DNA of 64,000 nt from Blepharisma japonicum. Its lineage: Eukaryota; Ciliophora; Heterotrichea; Heterotrichida; Blepharismidae. The DNA is taken from positions 1-64,000 of the forward strand of contig CATKHK010000105.1 in assembly GCA_949751835.1 (NCBI GenBank), written 5' to 3'. A program made the translations under genes and the position numbers. This document shows, piece after piece, positions 1 to 12,173 of this stretch. Below the pieces are notes generated by a model. It was not told the origin of the DNA. It made no database searches and saw nothing but the letters and a program-made list of their open reading frames with translations. Each line of letters begins with the position of its first letter. Position 1 is the first letter of the stretch.

Positions 1-39
1 ATGGATATTTAATTTTCCTAATTAATAATTATTGAAACC

Positions 40-201
40 ATGACTAACAATTTGCAAGCTCATCATATTGAACTAAAAAAGCCTATTGAATCAAATAAAT
101 TGATTTATTTTGAAATAAACATCCTCACTTCCCCTCTGCACCAACTATTTAAATCAGACAGATTTTTTCTATTTGAAGTTAAACTATTTGATATTATATA
201 A
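40..201 (+). pseudogene. short ORF resembling the 5' end of the next gene
   Basis: A 53-codon ORF (ATG to TAA) carries the string KKPIESNKLIYFE. The following gene has KRPIESSKLFYF at almost the same distance from its start. The similarity stops after about 15 residues, and no 15-16 nt intron links the two frames. This looks like a truncated duplicate of the 5' end of the 222-728 gene, or a diverged mini-paralogue. No function can be assigned, and it may not be translated. Confidence 0.3.
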
Positions 202-221
202 TTATTATTATTAATTCAATT

Positions 222-728
222 ATGGTGGACAATATATTGACTTATCAAATCCACCCTAAAAGGCCTATTGAATCAAGTAAGCTATTTTATTTTAAGCAAG
301 GAGAACGCAGCAGAGATCTGATTTTAAAACTATCAAGCTATGATCTAGAAAGCGGCTTGTTCTCATATCATAATGATATTAAATGGCCAGCATGGATATT
401 TACACTTCCGAAAGATGAAAAGTTGTTATCATTATTATACAATGAAAAACGTGATAAAAAGCTTTTTCTGAATTTTTTAAGTAATAATGAAGATCAGAAA
501 TCATTAGTTTTAGTGCAAAATTGATCCCGAGATTCTTATCAAGTTTTATATTGTGATGGATATATTTATGCATTAGGTTTAACCGCATTTAGGTGCAAAA
601 TAGTTGATAAATCAGAAATATCAAAAAAGATCTTAATTGAATTAAAATGCCTCATCCAAAACATACAAATATGGCATCTTTTCAGCACGAATATTACTCA
701 TGCATATCGTATTATGCTAAAATGCTAA
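222..728 (+). CDS. hypothetical protein, 168 aa
   Basis: The ORF runs from ATG at 222 to TAA at 726-728, with one in-frame TGA (522-524) read as Trp. I do not recognise a family. The product is hydrophilic, has no signal peptide or membrane segment, and contains the stretch PIESSKLFYF, which is shared with the small ORF just upstream. Extension past the TGA keeps a plausible amino-acid mix (YCDGYIYALGL), which supports reading through. It may be a fragment of a larger lineage-specific family, since it sits beside a partial copy of itself. Function unknown. Confidence 0.5.
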
Positions 729-1480
729 TTACTGAAACTTGTTGAGATTCGCTTTATTTATATGATAGATTTATAAATAGCTATTCACAGTTTCCTGTAA
801 TTCTAAGGACAGGATGTAAAGTTTTGTCCATCCATGAATTAAAGATTTATGGAGTAGATTTATAAAAGAAGGAAAGCATATTTGCATATTGAAATTGCAA
901 ACAGCTATTCACTACTCTCTGGAATTCTTAGAATTTTATGCAATATTTTATCTGTTCATAAGTTAAAGATATTTTTATAGCTTTCAGGCTGATTTGTGAA
1001 ATTTAAGGAGGCTCGAATCTCATATCTTTAATTTTCTTTGATTTTGATCTTCATACTATGGCTAGCTTTCTGAATTATGGAAATAATTTTATATCGTAAT
1101 TAATAGGAATTTTTATCAATTCGATTTTGCCAAAGAAAGTTTGGAGAAATATAAGCCTTAAAATGGAAATAAGCTTTCTAAGTTAATAGCTTTATTAATT
1201 TATTTAAATTAGTTTGCATTAAGATTTTAGCGCAATTTATAGCATCTATTCCACATTATTATTGGCATTTACAAAAATAAATTTTCAACAAATTTTGGTT
1301 GTATCAATAGTTATTTATCCTTTCAAAAGTTTATTTATATTTTCTCACAGCCATCTTCTACAAATACAATATTTTTGTGATAATTGGTTTCTCATGATAA
1401 TTAATTAATTTTGTTTTTAAAATACACAAAAATTTTCTCTTTTTTAATTAAGCAAGCTACTTAATTTCTCTAAATCTTAA
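729..1480. other. intergenic, AT-rich, with a diverged direct repeat
   Basis: No convincing gene is visible. Two stretches (about 778-850 and 898-972) align imperfectly with each other. Both begin with AGCTATTCAC, continue through a GGAATTCT-like or TAATTCTA-like segment, and end with A(G/A)TTAAAGAT. The right end is the presumed promoter region of the RING gene. Confidence 0.5.
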
Positions 1481-2828
1481 ATGAATAGGAGAATAAATCT
1501 CATTATTGTTTATAAATTTCAAGACGAAACTATCTTTAATTTCCTTATTTTTTGCAGCTTGTTTTTCTCAAACAGCTGTGCCACTTCCCTTCAATCAAAA
1601 AATCGATGTAGAACAAACTAACTCTTGAAGCTATTTTAACTTAACAGAAAAAGCCGCTTATGAAGATTATATTTCAATATCTCTCACTCTTTCAAGTTCT
1701 GTTCAAGTCATATTTTGTGGTAATAAAAACAACTTACCTGAATATTGAAATTCTTACCCCATGGCTAGTTATGTTGATTATGATGGGTGGTATATGAGCT
1801 CCACTCAGCAAAATCTAATAATACCAAACAAAATTACCTATAAATATCTATATGTAGGAATTTATTCAGCTAGCTCAAAAAAAATTAGTTATTCATTATA
1901 CGCAACTACTTCTAGTGAAACTCCATGCTATAATGGCTGCTCAGGAAATGGCTCATGCAGCTCAGGGATTTGCAAGTGTACAGAAGGTTTTATTGGCCGA
2001 GATTGCAGTATTCAATCAACAAAATTAGCACTTGAGACGCAAGCTTCTCTATCATTAAGCTCTTGCTGCTGAAAATATGCAGATTTATCCTTATTAGATT
2101 ATTCTAAAGATTTACAAGTTAATATTACTAGTTCAACATATATAGATATCTACATGAAGCCTTATGACTTATACGAGTACGACAGTGTCCTCCCTAGTAA
2201 ACTAGAATCAGAAGACCACGAATCTGGCTACAACAAATTTTCATTCAAAATCAGCCTTAAAAACATCGGACCCTGATATTTTGCTTTTTACAACCCAAGT
2301 CACAGCACTTCTACATTTTCTTTGACTACAAGAACAGTCGACCCTTCCTCTTCCTCCAGCTCAAATATTATCTATATAATTGCTTCAGTTTCAGCAGCAG
2401 TTTTTCTTATAACCCTAATTTTTGCAATATATAAAATTAAAACTCATAAAAAAGCCAATACAATAGCAGAAGACTCAATAAGGCCAGAATTTATTGATAA
2501 AAATTTCCCGAAAATCGCATTTAAAAAACGAAAATATAAAACAGATTGTAAAGATTGTGCTATTTGTTTGGATAAGTTTAAGGATTCTGATATGATAAGA
2601 GAACTGGCTTGTTCTCATATTTATCATGCGAGGTGTATTGATTTGTGGTTTGAAAGAAATACGTTTTGCTGTCTGTGTAAGAGAGAAATCATGAGCGAAA
2701 ATATGGAAAATAGGCTGGGGTTAAGCGAGACTATTGGAAATATAAGTGAAATTGTGGTAGAGGATATGGAAAGCCCGACTGTGACGACCGAAAATCAAGA
2801 GCAAGTGATTTTGCAGAGGAGGTTTTAA
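1481..2828 (+). CDS. EGF-like / transmembrane / RING-H2 protein (putative surface or endosomal E3 ubiquitin ligase), 443 aa
   Basis: A type I membrane protein. From ATG 1481, after removing a 16-nt intron (1508-1523), the N-terminus is a clear signal peptide (core LSLISLFFAACFSQ). A beta-rich ectodomain resembling bacterial PPC domains follows (inference). Next come an EGF-like module (CYNGCSGNGSCSSGICKC, about residues 145-175), a second beta-rich segment, one TM helix (IIYIIASVSAAVFLITLIFA) and a cytosolic RING-H2 of C3H2C3 type (CAICLDKF...CSHIYHARC...CCLCKRE). RING-H2 domains recruit E2 enzymes, so this is probably a membrane E3 ligase. Several TGA codons are read as Trp. A paralogue of the same architecture lies at 52282-53679. 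The start was chosen because only splicing gives a signal peptide. The substrate is unknown. Confidence 0.8.
1508..1523 (+). other. 16-nt intron (EGF-RING gene 1)
   Basis: GTTTATAAATTTCAAG. Removing it joins the ATG at 1481 to the signal-peptide frame, which otherwise has an upstream stop and no ATG. It lacks an A at position -6, unlike the other introns here, so it is slightly less certain. Confidence 0.7.
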
Positions 2829-3036
2829 CAAATATAGTAGAAATAATGATTTATAATTAATAATGTTTAATCAGGTGGGAAATTATAAAACTGAATGAAA
2901 AAGTTGGTTTTAATTAGCATAAAAAGTTATTTTTACTATTTCCAAAATAAAATAATTATTTATTACCAATACTTAATGATAATTTTTATTTTAAAAATTT
3001 AATGAAGAAAGAATTTATCTCATAATTAAATTCACA

Positions 3037-6000
3037 TTAATTTTTATTACGTGATAACAAAGATGCATGCTGTGTGCTGTCTTCATTTCTCTGGATTATA
3101 TGAGAAGGCATCAATGAAGAAATTGTCTGAAGCCTGGCGAGTTTTTGCTTCTCCAAATATATATAAGGAATGTACAATAAAAAGTAAAGCCCAATGCAAA
3201 AAAAGCAATATCCAATTGTTATATAAACCATGGAATTCAACTCACTCTTTATTAAGTGGCTTGAGTCAGTATCAGCCTGATCTGTAACATTTTTAATCGA
3301 TTTTTGCAGTATGCTCATTCTGTTGTAATAAATCACTCTATCAGTCTGAGAGATTCCTCCAAATGAGTTAAAGAATGACTCAATCACCAGCACACTAGAC
3401 CCAGAATAAGATCCATAGCTAAAAAATAAATCTTCAGGATTTGCCTGTGACTCAAAAACATAATTTTTTAATCCATTAGAATACATTTCTCTGTATTTTT
3501 TGCTTGAAATATCTATATTTGTCTGGTCAAAGCTATTGATTTTAGCAATAATTTCATAATTCGGATCTCTAAAAGCATAATGAGAAGGCAGGATACTAGA
3601 TAAAGGATAAAATGATTTTGTGGTAACTTCTCTTGATCAAAGCGAAATTTCTGATATATACGCACTTCGGGTATACCAGCATTGCATAAAATCGTATCGC
3701 TTGATAACGTAATCTTGAAGGTAGGGATAAAGTCAATAGCTGATTAAAAAATAATAAAGAGAAGATATAGCTACAAATATAGCGCATAGCACAATCATCC
3801 TATATCCATTTTTATAATGAACTTTTACATTTTCTACTTTAAAATGATTCCCAAACTCGAATTCCATAGCAATATCATGGATTGCAGAAAGCCGGTTTAA
3901 GATGTTTTGATGAACTTCAAAATATGATGTTTGTGCCAAGGATTTCACAAAATTTAACAAGGCATCATAAGTTTTGACAAATTTTTTGGTTATAGGAATC
4001 AGTGCCATAAAGCAGAGGCTTACAATTATTACTCCAAGAATTGTTAGAGCGTCAATAATAGTGTTTGCTTCCTTTAAAGTGCTGATTTCGCAGTCTATGA
4101 AGCCTACAAAAGAGTTATTTAGTATTTGATAAATATTCCCATAAGTGTTGAGCATCAATTCAAATTCATAATACCCATAGTTTTGATTGTTTTCAATTAC
4201 TTCAATATATTTTTTCCCCTATATAAATATATACCGCTTCTCTAGACTTCGATATTGAATCATAAAGATTCAAGTACTCTGGGTCCCTTCCTGAATTTGG
4301 GTTTCAGTTTGGTATATCTTCATCTGCAATTTTTGATGATACTTTACAATTACTTCATCTTGAATAATCATTTATTAATTGATCTTGAATTAGGGTTAAA
4401 TCATCAAAGGTATCAAGAAACATTTCTTTATAATATGTGTAGTTGACTATTTTATATTTGATTCCTGCATCCATAGCTCGTGTTAAATAAGCGACTTTGC
4501 TTGACTCATACAAAATTTCAGCAATCCGCTTTATAACTCCAAGATTATTTGAATAACTTATTTGATTATAAATCAATGACATTATGATAATATTGGCTGC
4601 TATCACAATCAAAATCTAGATAAAAAATACCGATGCAAGAAGAGTCCACTTAAATAGCCTTAAAGCGCTTTCTGATTTAATTACCATATTATTTCCAAAT
4701 CCTATATAAACCTTACTTGACTGGCTCGCAGAGTAGCTACTCTGCGTTTGTGAGGTTTTTTCTAGCTCTTTTTGGCCTAATGTTTTAGTTTCATTAACTT
4801 CTTTATCATAAACTGCCATGCTTTCATACGAAATATTACTTATCGACAAATGTTTGGCTATTTTTTCTTCCTGTCACGATTTTGGATCCATTATAGACGG
4901 AGACAAAGTCGGTTCAGAAATAATTTGATAAGAAAGACAATTTTGAAAAAAATTAATTTGGTCATAATCCTCTCGTTTCTGCCACTGGGTCATTTCATTT
5001 CTTTCATGGATTAACAATAGAGCATGCATAACTGTCGATCCAGTTTTATGAATAATATGTGAAAATACAAGTGGATGCCCTTTAATTTTTACTGTTACAG
5101 GATCAAATGAGTCCATTATACTTATATCTATTTCTGGTATTAATTCAGAAATACGAAATCCTTTAAAGGAATTTATAGATTCATCTATATAATGCGTAAA
5201 AAGCTCACTGTGGCTTAAAATATATCCGTCCTCTGATAAAAGCGCAATTTGTCTGCTTTTGTGAATTTGCTTTAATGAGGTCATAAAATACAAATTCGAC
5301 TCCAACGCAACCAATCTTGTTTGGAATTTACACTCAACGAGATAACCTCGCTCAGTTTGAAGAAAAAATCCCATTGTCATGCTTATATCAGGATTGGTGC
5401 AGTTTTCTATGAATTTTTGCATATATGAATCATGATTTTGGTCATAAGGAGAAGGGATGTAGTTTACAATTTTTGTACCCATTAAATTAACTGTGGATTG
5501 CTTAAGGATCAGAGAAGCCTTGGGATTAGCAAATGTGATAACTCCAAAATTTTCTCTATTAGCAGATATTAATAAAAATCCATTAAATTCAGAAAATTGA
5601 AAAAATTTGTCTTCAGGCTGCTGATTTTCAAGTGCCATTAAATTTTCTTTTTTTGTTAGCATTTTTCCACCTGTTTCATAGTCTCCAAGCATATCTTGAA
5701 GCAGCGTCCCGTACAATTCGTGAGAATAAGCACTATAAGGAAATTTTGCTATTATGCTTGAATATTTTTTTTTTACCTTTATTAGCTTTTTTGATAGATT
5801 TTTCATAATAAAATGAAGTTTGTCTACTCTAGGATTTCTTGATGTAATTTCATCTCAGAAGCCTATTAAATAGTAACATAAAATCCTGTCGTCTTTTTTT
5901 ACTTTTTCTAGCTCTAATAAATAGATAAGGAGATTTATGTCTTCATAGAGGGCAGTATTAGAGTCCTCAAAGCATTTATATAAGAGCCACTCTTGGAAAT

Positions 6001-7300
6001 CGCCTTCTATGCTGTTTCTTTCATTTTTTGCTTTTGTTAGCTTTACACGTGCTAATCTTTCATCATTTAGGACATAAAAGCAGTAATTTGTTTCTCATAT
6101 GACTAATAACTTGTCCTTATAGAAGTGAGGGATCTTTTCGACCTTGGAAAATTTCAAAACTATAGTCCGGTGATCTTTTGGTGTAGCAGAAAGCTCGTCT
6201 CTGAACCTTATTTCAAACTCATATTGAGATTTAGGTATAACGTATCTCCTACCTACAATTTTTTCTGTTTTATTATAGATATGAAGCAATATAATAATCA
6301 TTAAAGGATCTACGATAAAAAATAAAAGCAAAATTACCCCAGAGTTGTCGATAATTTTTCCAAATATAAAAGCTAGGGTTGTTAATAAAATAGTTGCATT
6401 TCTTGATATAAGTATTCAATTCGCTTCAACATTGTAATATGGTCTGTCAAAAAATGCATTTATTATCACTCTGCTAGGAAAAAAAATTAAAATAAATTTG
6501 AAATAAGCGTTGCTGTAATCATTTAAAGTCACAAAAAATCCTACACTTAAATAAGTTATCCATAGCATTTGGACATTTAATCCTGAATGAGCTCTAGACT
6601 TAATATTCTCAGAACGCCGGGAATGTCTTAACTCTGCAGAAAATAATTCATTAAAGATGCTTAGACAAAAAAGAAATATTAAGCAAAGAATTGAAGCAAT
6701 AACCTGCAATGACCCTAAATTCAAATTGCAATTTTCGCAGTTTGTATATTCTGTAATTTCATTGCTACTTTTTGATGAATATTTTATTACTAATAAGAGC
6801 AGAGTAGATATAGGGACCAGCCCAATGGTAGAGAGAAAAACCACACACTTTTTTAGAAAAAATCTTGGGACTGTGCTGAGTTTTCTAGTTTTTGAAGATC
6901 ATAATACAGAAAGAAAAATCAATAAAGCAGTCATCGCTATCATTAATAAAAAACCATAATAGCATTGGATCAGTCAGTTTGAGTCTGCACAAATATTATC
7001 AAATCCTGCATATCCGAGCAATTGTCAATAAATTTCATATGACTTTAGGAAATCATGATCAGACTGTAGGTGTCAATTTAGCCCAATTATCTGTAAAGTG
7101 ATGATAGAATTTAAAATGACTTCGACAACTTTCTGTGTAGTTGTTTTCATTTCTGGCTCTTCTCGGTTGTTATAGAGATCAGAAAAAAAATTGAATAATT
7201 TATATATTGATTCTTTTTTGAACTTTTTATATGACTTCCAAACTCCTTTATAGTCATAAATAAAGCTTGAGTTTTGTCCTTCTAAACTTCCTTTTATCAT
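3037..7300 (-). CDS. multi-spanning membrane protein with central PAS domain (TmcB-like), 1410 aa
   Basis: One long gene assembled across many TGA=Trp codons and two introns (4616-4630, 15 nt; 4219-4234, 16 nt). About seven hydrophobic segments fill the first 400 residues (for example CVVFLSTIGLVPISTLLLLV and LLLFFIVDPLMIIILLHIY). A cytosolic region with a PAS domain follows at about residues 575-690 (FGVITFANPKASLILKQS, then NYIPSPYDQNHDSYMQKF). Several more TM segments lie in the C-terminal half, ending with VYITIGYCFFCIGLYFLL. This layout matches the large ciliate family related to Dictyostelium 'tiny macrocysts' TmcB, in which a PAS domain sits between two membrane blocks. The ligand and signal are not known. 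The start at 7300 is the first ATG in frame after an upstream stop. Confidence 0.75.
4219..4234 (-). other. 16-nt intron (PAS membrane protein)
   Basis: On the minus strand GTATATATTTATATAG. Without removal the frame after residues ...KSREA is out of phase with the downstream coding frame. Removal restores it exactly. An A lies 6 nt from the 3' end. Confidence 0.8.
4616..4630 (-). other. 15-nt intron (PAS membrane protein)
   Basis: On the minus strand GTATTTTTTATCTAG, ending in an in-frame TAG. Removal joins two halves of one TM helix (LLAS + ILIVIAANIIIM). A at position 10. Confidence 0.85.
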
Positions 7301-7929
7301 TATTAAATTGTAATATTATGAAAAAACCTTGGCATAAAATTTAATATGATCAGTATTATAATTTATTAGCTTATTGAGATACTCTTTACTCTTCTTAAAC
7401 TGCAAGTATTTGAATCTTCTGTTTTTACAATAAAAATTATAATTTATAATCTGAATGGTTTTAGGTTTATTTTGGGCTAAAAACTTATTTATTCGGATCA
7501 GATCTAACTTCTTAGTAAATTTATAATTACACACAATTCATTTATAAACAAATTTATTAAAAAATGCTTATTCTAGTTATCTTTAAAAATTTCTCCATCA
7601 ATTAATTATTCAGAATATTTCTTCATTGAAACCTTTAAACAAAATTTTTTAACTATCACAAATTTTCTATATTTTTAAAATATCATCTATATTGCATTCT
7701 GGTATTATTTAGCATAGAAAGAATTTGGGCTATAGTTTTCTTATTCAATTAACGAGTTATAAATTCAAAATAATCACAATTCTAAAATTACTAGAAAATT
7801 AAAATTACCTTCAACAAATAGAAAAATCTGAAAGCAAATATCTAAGTATTTAATATACTTTTAATGATAAACATAAAATTTCCACAAGTAGCATAAATTT
7901 GGATAAATTATTAATTTACTAATTACATT
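7301..7929. other. AT-rich intergenic region
   Basis: This lies between the start of the PAS gene and the 3' end of the next minus-strand gene. A 72-codon, Lys/Asn/Ile-rich frame (7316-7534, minus) ends in TAA 15 nt before the PAS-gene ATG. It has no family signature and is probably chance. Nothing else is visible. Confidence 0.5.
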
Positions 7930-9192
7930 TTAAACTGGAGACAATGGCATCAATATTAATTCCCCACCTGCTGTTTTTGTAGTCCTTGATGAAAAAATAT
8001 TTCTTGATGAAGCGGTGCTCGGTGTTCTTGCCATAACAGGACTTCTTGTAAGCGAAGACATTGTGCGGTTTCTTCTTGATTTCAATCTATCAGGATGCAA
8101 AGGCCCAATTCCACATAACGACTGACATCTAGGAACACTTTTAAGCACCCCACTAGACGGCAAGTTCCTAGAAAGTGACAAAAAGCAGTCAAAACACAAT
8201 GGAGCCTTTTTTTCCAAAAATTTTTCATGATTTTTCAGCCTTTTATAATCATTGATCTTAAGTCTAGGATGGATATTCCTAATTATAATCGGTATTTCTT
8301 CGTCTTTTAACAGCGAAATCACCATCCTATAGTCCATTTCAGCAATTTTATCATGCTCAAACATTGCTTCACACATAGAGCATCTAACACTTTTTATCAG
8401 AATTGCTGGATTTTTGAAATCCACTGTCAGCTTTTTTAGGTTGAAAATCTTAGGAATTCCCATTTCAGCATTTAAATCAATAGGAAGCATATGGGCATCA
8501 GTTGAAAATCGTAAGGAGGTTGCACAGAGAAGCCAGAGTCTCATTTTATTGTCGATTCGGAAGTGGACGACCATTCTGGCGATTTTTAGTTTTTCGAAAC
8601 TGACAGCTGATACGTGGGATACTATTGAGTCACAATTTTCTTGGAGCTTGCGGGGGATGTCGTTGCCTCTGAGAGGGATGGCTTCAACGAAGTACTCTTT
8701 GCCTTCAAAAGTCATAGCTCTTTCATAGAGATCGAAGCTTTGGTTAAATAAATCAAGCTTGTTTTCTTTTTTCTCGAACATGCAGAAATTAGGTGTTCAT
8801 ATAGCTGTTAATGCGAAATTTTTAGATCCGTAAGGATCTACAAATTTTTGAAGGATCCCATCATACTCGATTTTCCTTTTATACAAAAATTCATTGAAAG
8901 TTTTGGTAGTCAAATATTCAATAATTCTTTTATTTTTATAAATACAATAATACACAGCTATAATGCCTGATGGAGAAATAGCTTTCATAAACTCATGCTG
9001 AATTTGTTCTTTTGTTAGCTTTTCTTTAGATTTCCTTTTGATTGTCCCATCTTGTGATGTAAAAAATCAATGCCTCGGCTGATAATATTTGTAAATTATT
9101 GTCTGAGGAATAATCGCTTTTGGGCTAGAATCAAATACAGTATCTTTTACCCACAATAAATGGAATAGCATATCATTAAGTTCATCAGCCAT
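7930..9192 (-). CDS. hypothetical Cys-rich protein, 420 aa
   Basis: The frame is continuous from ATG (complement of 9190-9192) to TAA (7930-7932) once two or more TGA codons are read as Trp (for example ...QPRHW and ...ALTAIW). I do not recognise the family. Two CxxC pairs (CSMC near residue 290, CFDC near residue 345) could bind one zinc ion. The last 70 residues are Ser/Thr/Arg-rich and look disordered (SSLTRSPVMARTPSTASS). It has no signal peptide or TM helix. It is transcribed in the same direction as CCT4, which ends 98 nt upstream. Function unknown. Confidence 0.6.
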
Positions 9193-9290
9193 ATCTAAAT
9201 TTATAAAATAATCATTTTTAAGTAGTTTTTATTCATTTTTTAATTATTTTTGCATTAAAAATTCCTAGAACTCCGAATTATTAAAAGATT

Positions 9291-10877
9291 TTATCTAACC
9301 ATAACGACTTCATCAATCTTTAAAATCATCCTCACACACTCAGTAGCTAACCTTACTGCGCTCAGTGTGACCAATAAAGGCTGAATAACATTTTCATCCA
9401 TCATACTTGTAATTCCTCCTCTCCTTACATTAATCCCGGCATTTTTATCCCCCTCCATATGTTTGTTCCTTAGCTCTGTCACAAGTGAAATTGGGTTAAG
9501 CCCTGCATTTTCAGCCAAAGTATAAGGAATAATCTCAAAAGCCTCAGCAAACGCCCTCACACAGATTGCTTCAGCACCAATTAGCCCTCTTGCGTATTCC
9601 ATTAATTTAATAGAAATTTCAGTCTCAGCCGCCCCTCCACCAGGTAATAGAGCTTTTTTCTTAACAAGGCTTCTAATAACACAAAGGGCGTCATGTAAAG
9701 ATCTGTCGGCTTCGTCAATAATTAGCTGGTTAGACCCTCTGACTAAAATTGAGGAAGTTTTGCCACTAGGATGGTCATTTTGGACACCTGTAATTCTAAT
9801 AATTTTGCCTTCTCCGACTGTTTCTTCTTCACATAGCTCAGCTGTTCCTAATTTGTCTGGGGTAAATTGGTCAACATGAGCTGCAGGGGTTAAGCCTAAA
9901 GTCCTTGAAATAAAATCTACATCGTCTCGCTCAATGTCTCTAATGACCATAATTTTGTTTTTCGCTAAATAAAACAGGCTTAAATCATTAGTTGCGTCTC
10001 TCAGGACTGATTTTTGGATTAAAAGCACATTGCAGCCTGTCTGCACAATTTTTTGGCACAATCCTACAATATATTTTCTTTCTTCTCTTAAAATTCTGTC
10101 CATTGCTTGATAATCGTGCACAACAACGCTGTTTTCCATATCAGTCTTTGGAGATGACAGACAGAACTGAATTAATCCAATTTTTGGGTTCGCTACTCTT
10201 GTAGGGCCACCTGCTGCATGTGCTGCGTGATTTGTTGCAAAAACCAATCCATTGACTAATTCAGTATCATCTACAGTCCCTCCTAATTTTTTGCTGACTT
10301 TAATATTTCTCAAATCCACATTATCGTCGCCTGGCTTTACAATGTTCATCACTGCCCTTACTGCGATTGGGGCAAGTTCAGTTGAGTGCTGGGACACAAT
10401 TTTGCTTGCTAAACTTGTAGAGGCGATTTTTATCAGCGCTTCTTCATCATTTAGGTCAAGCTTATCGGACATTTCTTCAAGGACTTCTGAAGCTTTATTG
10501 ACAGCAAGCTTAAAGCTGTCTGAAATCAAGCTTGGATGGATTCCTTTATCAAGCAGCCCATTACAAGCACTGAGAAGAGACCCAGCCAATACCACGACTG
10601 ATGTAGTGCCGTCTCCAGCTTCGATATCTTGGGCTTTGGAAAGCTCTACAAGCATCTTGGCCGTGGGGTGAACGACTTCCATTTGTTTGAGGATTGTCGC
10701 ACCGTCATTTGTAATTGTGACCTCACCTTTGGAGTCCTTGATCATCTTGTCCATACCACGAGGGCCGAGAGAAGTTCTAATAGCGTCTGCAACGGCTTTG
10801 GCGGCTGTTATATTGGTGGAGCGGACACTTTTTGACTTTTCGGAGCCTGTGAAAGTTCGCTCTTTGGTGGCACTCAT
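9291..10877 (-). CDS. CCT4: T-complex protein 1 subunit delta (CCT4), 528 aa
   Basis: Group II cytosolic chaperonin subunit. Eight different CCT subunits form the TRiC double ring that folds actin and tubulin using ATP. Seen: the N-terminal [11 protein letters not shown] and NDGATIL motifs, the ATP-binding GDGTTSVV near residue 100, and GGGAAETE near residue 410. The length and the ATP-site motifs fit the family, and the pattern of the N-terminus ([20 protein letters not shown]) fits the delta subunit best. The reading frame also opens 3 nt earlier with TTG, but the first ATG is at 10877-10875. No intron and no TGA occur, so it decodes the same under the standard code. It diverges from the 11016 gene across a 138-nt spacer. 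Confidence 0.95.
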   Translation of the reverse strand: MSATKERTFTGSEKSKSVRSTNITAAKAVADAIRTSLGPRGMDKMIKDSKGEVTITNDGATILKQMEVVHPTAKMLVELSKAQDIEAGDGTTSVVVLAGSLLSACNGLLDKGIHPSLISDSFKLAVNKASEVLEEMSDKLDLNDEEALIKIASTSLASKIVSQHSTELAPIAVRAVMNIVKPGDDNVDLRNIKVSKKLGGTVDDTELVNGLVFATNHAAHAAGGPTRVANPKIGLIQFCLSSPKTDMENSVVVHDYQAMDRILREERKYIVGLCQKIVQTGCNVLLIQKSVLRDATNDLSLFYLAKNKIMVIRDIERDDVDFISRTLGLTPAAHVDQFTPDKLGTAELCEEETVGEGKIIRITGVQNDHPSGKTSSILVRGSNQLIIDEADRSLHDALCVIRSLVKKKALLPGGGAAETEISIKLMEYARGLIGAEAICVRAFAEAFEIIPYTLAENAGLNPISLVTELRNKHMEGDKNAGINVRRGGITSMMDENVIQPLLVTLSAVRLATECVRMILKIDEVVMVR

Positions 10878-11015
10878 CAATTATAAACATGGATGCAAAG
10901 ATTTTTAGATTATTTGTATAGATTTAAAGCTCAAAAACCAGCAAAAATATTAATAGATGATGAGATATATAATGATGATTATTCATAAAAATAATTTATT
11001 AGGTTTTGATAGCCT

Positions 11016-12170
11016 ATGAGTGAATCACCTTTCAGTAAAGCTGTGATTGAAGAAGAAATAAGAAGACGAGAAATTGTGAGAGAAATAAGAGGAATTTCTC
11101 AATGCTTGATTAATGAAATCCAGAAATTTGAAGGTGGTAATGATAAATTTAAAATGTTGAAGAAAGAAGTATTAGCTGCTCTTAGCAGAGATATGAAAAT
11201 GCATAAAACACTAATGGACTATCTTAACCAGAATCATAAAGACAAAATTTCAAAGTCATTGCAAAGAAATCTTAATGCTGCTATTATCAGAGGAGCAAAG
11301 CAATTTTTAAAAGAAAATTTTGATAAAATTATTAGCGAGCCTATTGATAGTTATATAAGCCTAGATCCTGAAAGAAAAATTATTTTTGATGATACTGAGA
11401 ACCTATTGGGTACTTCAAACATCAATTTTATACAGGTAGGAATTATTAGAATATTATCTTTAATATTAGGATCAAATAAATTCAGTGACTTAGAACCTAT
11501 TTTCAGAAATTATAATATTTGAGATTTAAATTTCAGCCCATTGATTCAAACTTTTCAATTCCCTGAAGGATTTGACATCTTAAATCTTGAAGGCTTCGAA
11601 AACTGATTTTATTTCTATAAAGATGACTTAAGCCCTCCTCAAGGAGAATTACTTATATTTTCTCTAGGATATTCAGTTGGAGGATCAAGAAGTGATTGTC
11701 GGTATCAAAATAAATATTTAAGGACTGAAGACTGCTCATCTTCTATTTCTAAATGAATAAATTCTCCATGCTCTTTTACAACTAGACATATGCAATTTGC
11801 AGCTGAAGGAAATTTGAAAAACCCATCTATTAGAGCTGTGCTGGAAAATTTATCATTAAAAAATATTGACAAAATAAATATAGGGGATATTCTTCTTATA
11901 AGAAATGCTGAAGGAGGCCACACAGGATTTATTTCTTATATAAGTGAGGATAAAACTTGAATAGAAACTTTAAGCTATTCAAGAAAAATCCCTGAAAAAG
12001 AAGGACTTGGGTATTGTAGACTTGACATCACAGAATCTTACAATTTTTATTTTTTTGAATATATTACACGAGCATATCTCTCTCGGGAAGAGAATAAACC
12101 AATAGTAGATCTACAATATAAAGAGAATAGAGAGGCCAAGGAGCCTAATGAACATGATAATATTTATTAA
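11016..12170 (+). CDS. possible NlpC/P60-like papain-fold protein, 384 aa
   Basis: ATG 11016 to TAA 12168-12170, with TGA read as Trp at several sites. Residues 1-165 are helical and charged. Residues 170-380 carry features of the NlpC/P60-CHAP cysteine hydrolase fold: Cys240 in EDCSSSISKW (compare DCSG), then INIGDILLI and His302 in GGHTGFISYI, the usual GD...H(V/T)G order and spacing. Known members cleave peptidoglycan peptides or act on lipids and amides. In a eukaryote the substrate could be bacterial wall from food, or a lipid. No signal peptide is visible, which argues against simple secretion. The catalytic assignment is inference. Its stop codon lies 3 nt from the stop of the opposing gene. 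Confidence 0.55.
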
Positions 12171-12173
12171 TAA

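Noticed and set aside
7316-7534. 72-codon minus-strand ORF just upstream of the PAS membrane gene, in the same frame
   Set aside because: It ends in TAA, and no 15-16 nt GT...AG segment bridges that stop to the PAS frame. Its Lys/Asn/Ile-rich composition matches chance translation of AT-rich DNA.
10878-10880. TTG as the CCT4 start (one codon upstream of ATG)
   Set aside because: Eukaryotic genes here start with ATG. The ATG at 10875-10877 gives the normal family N-terminus.
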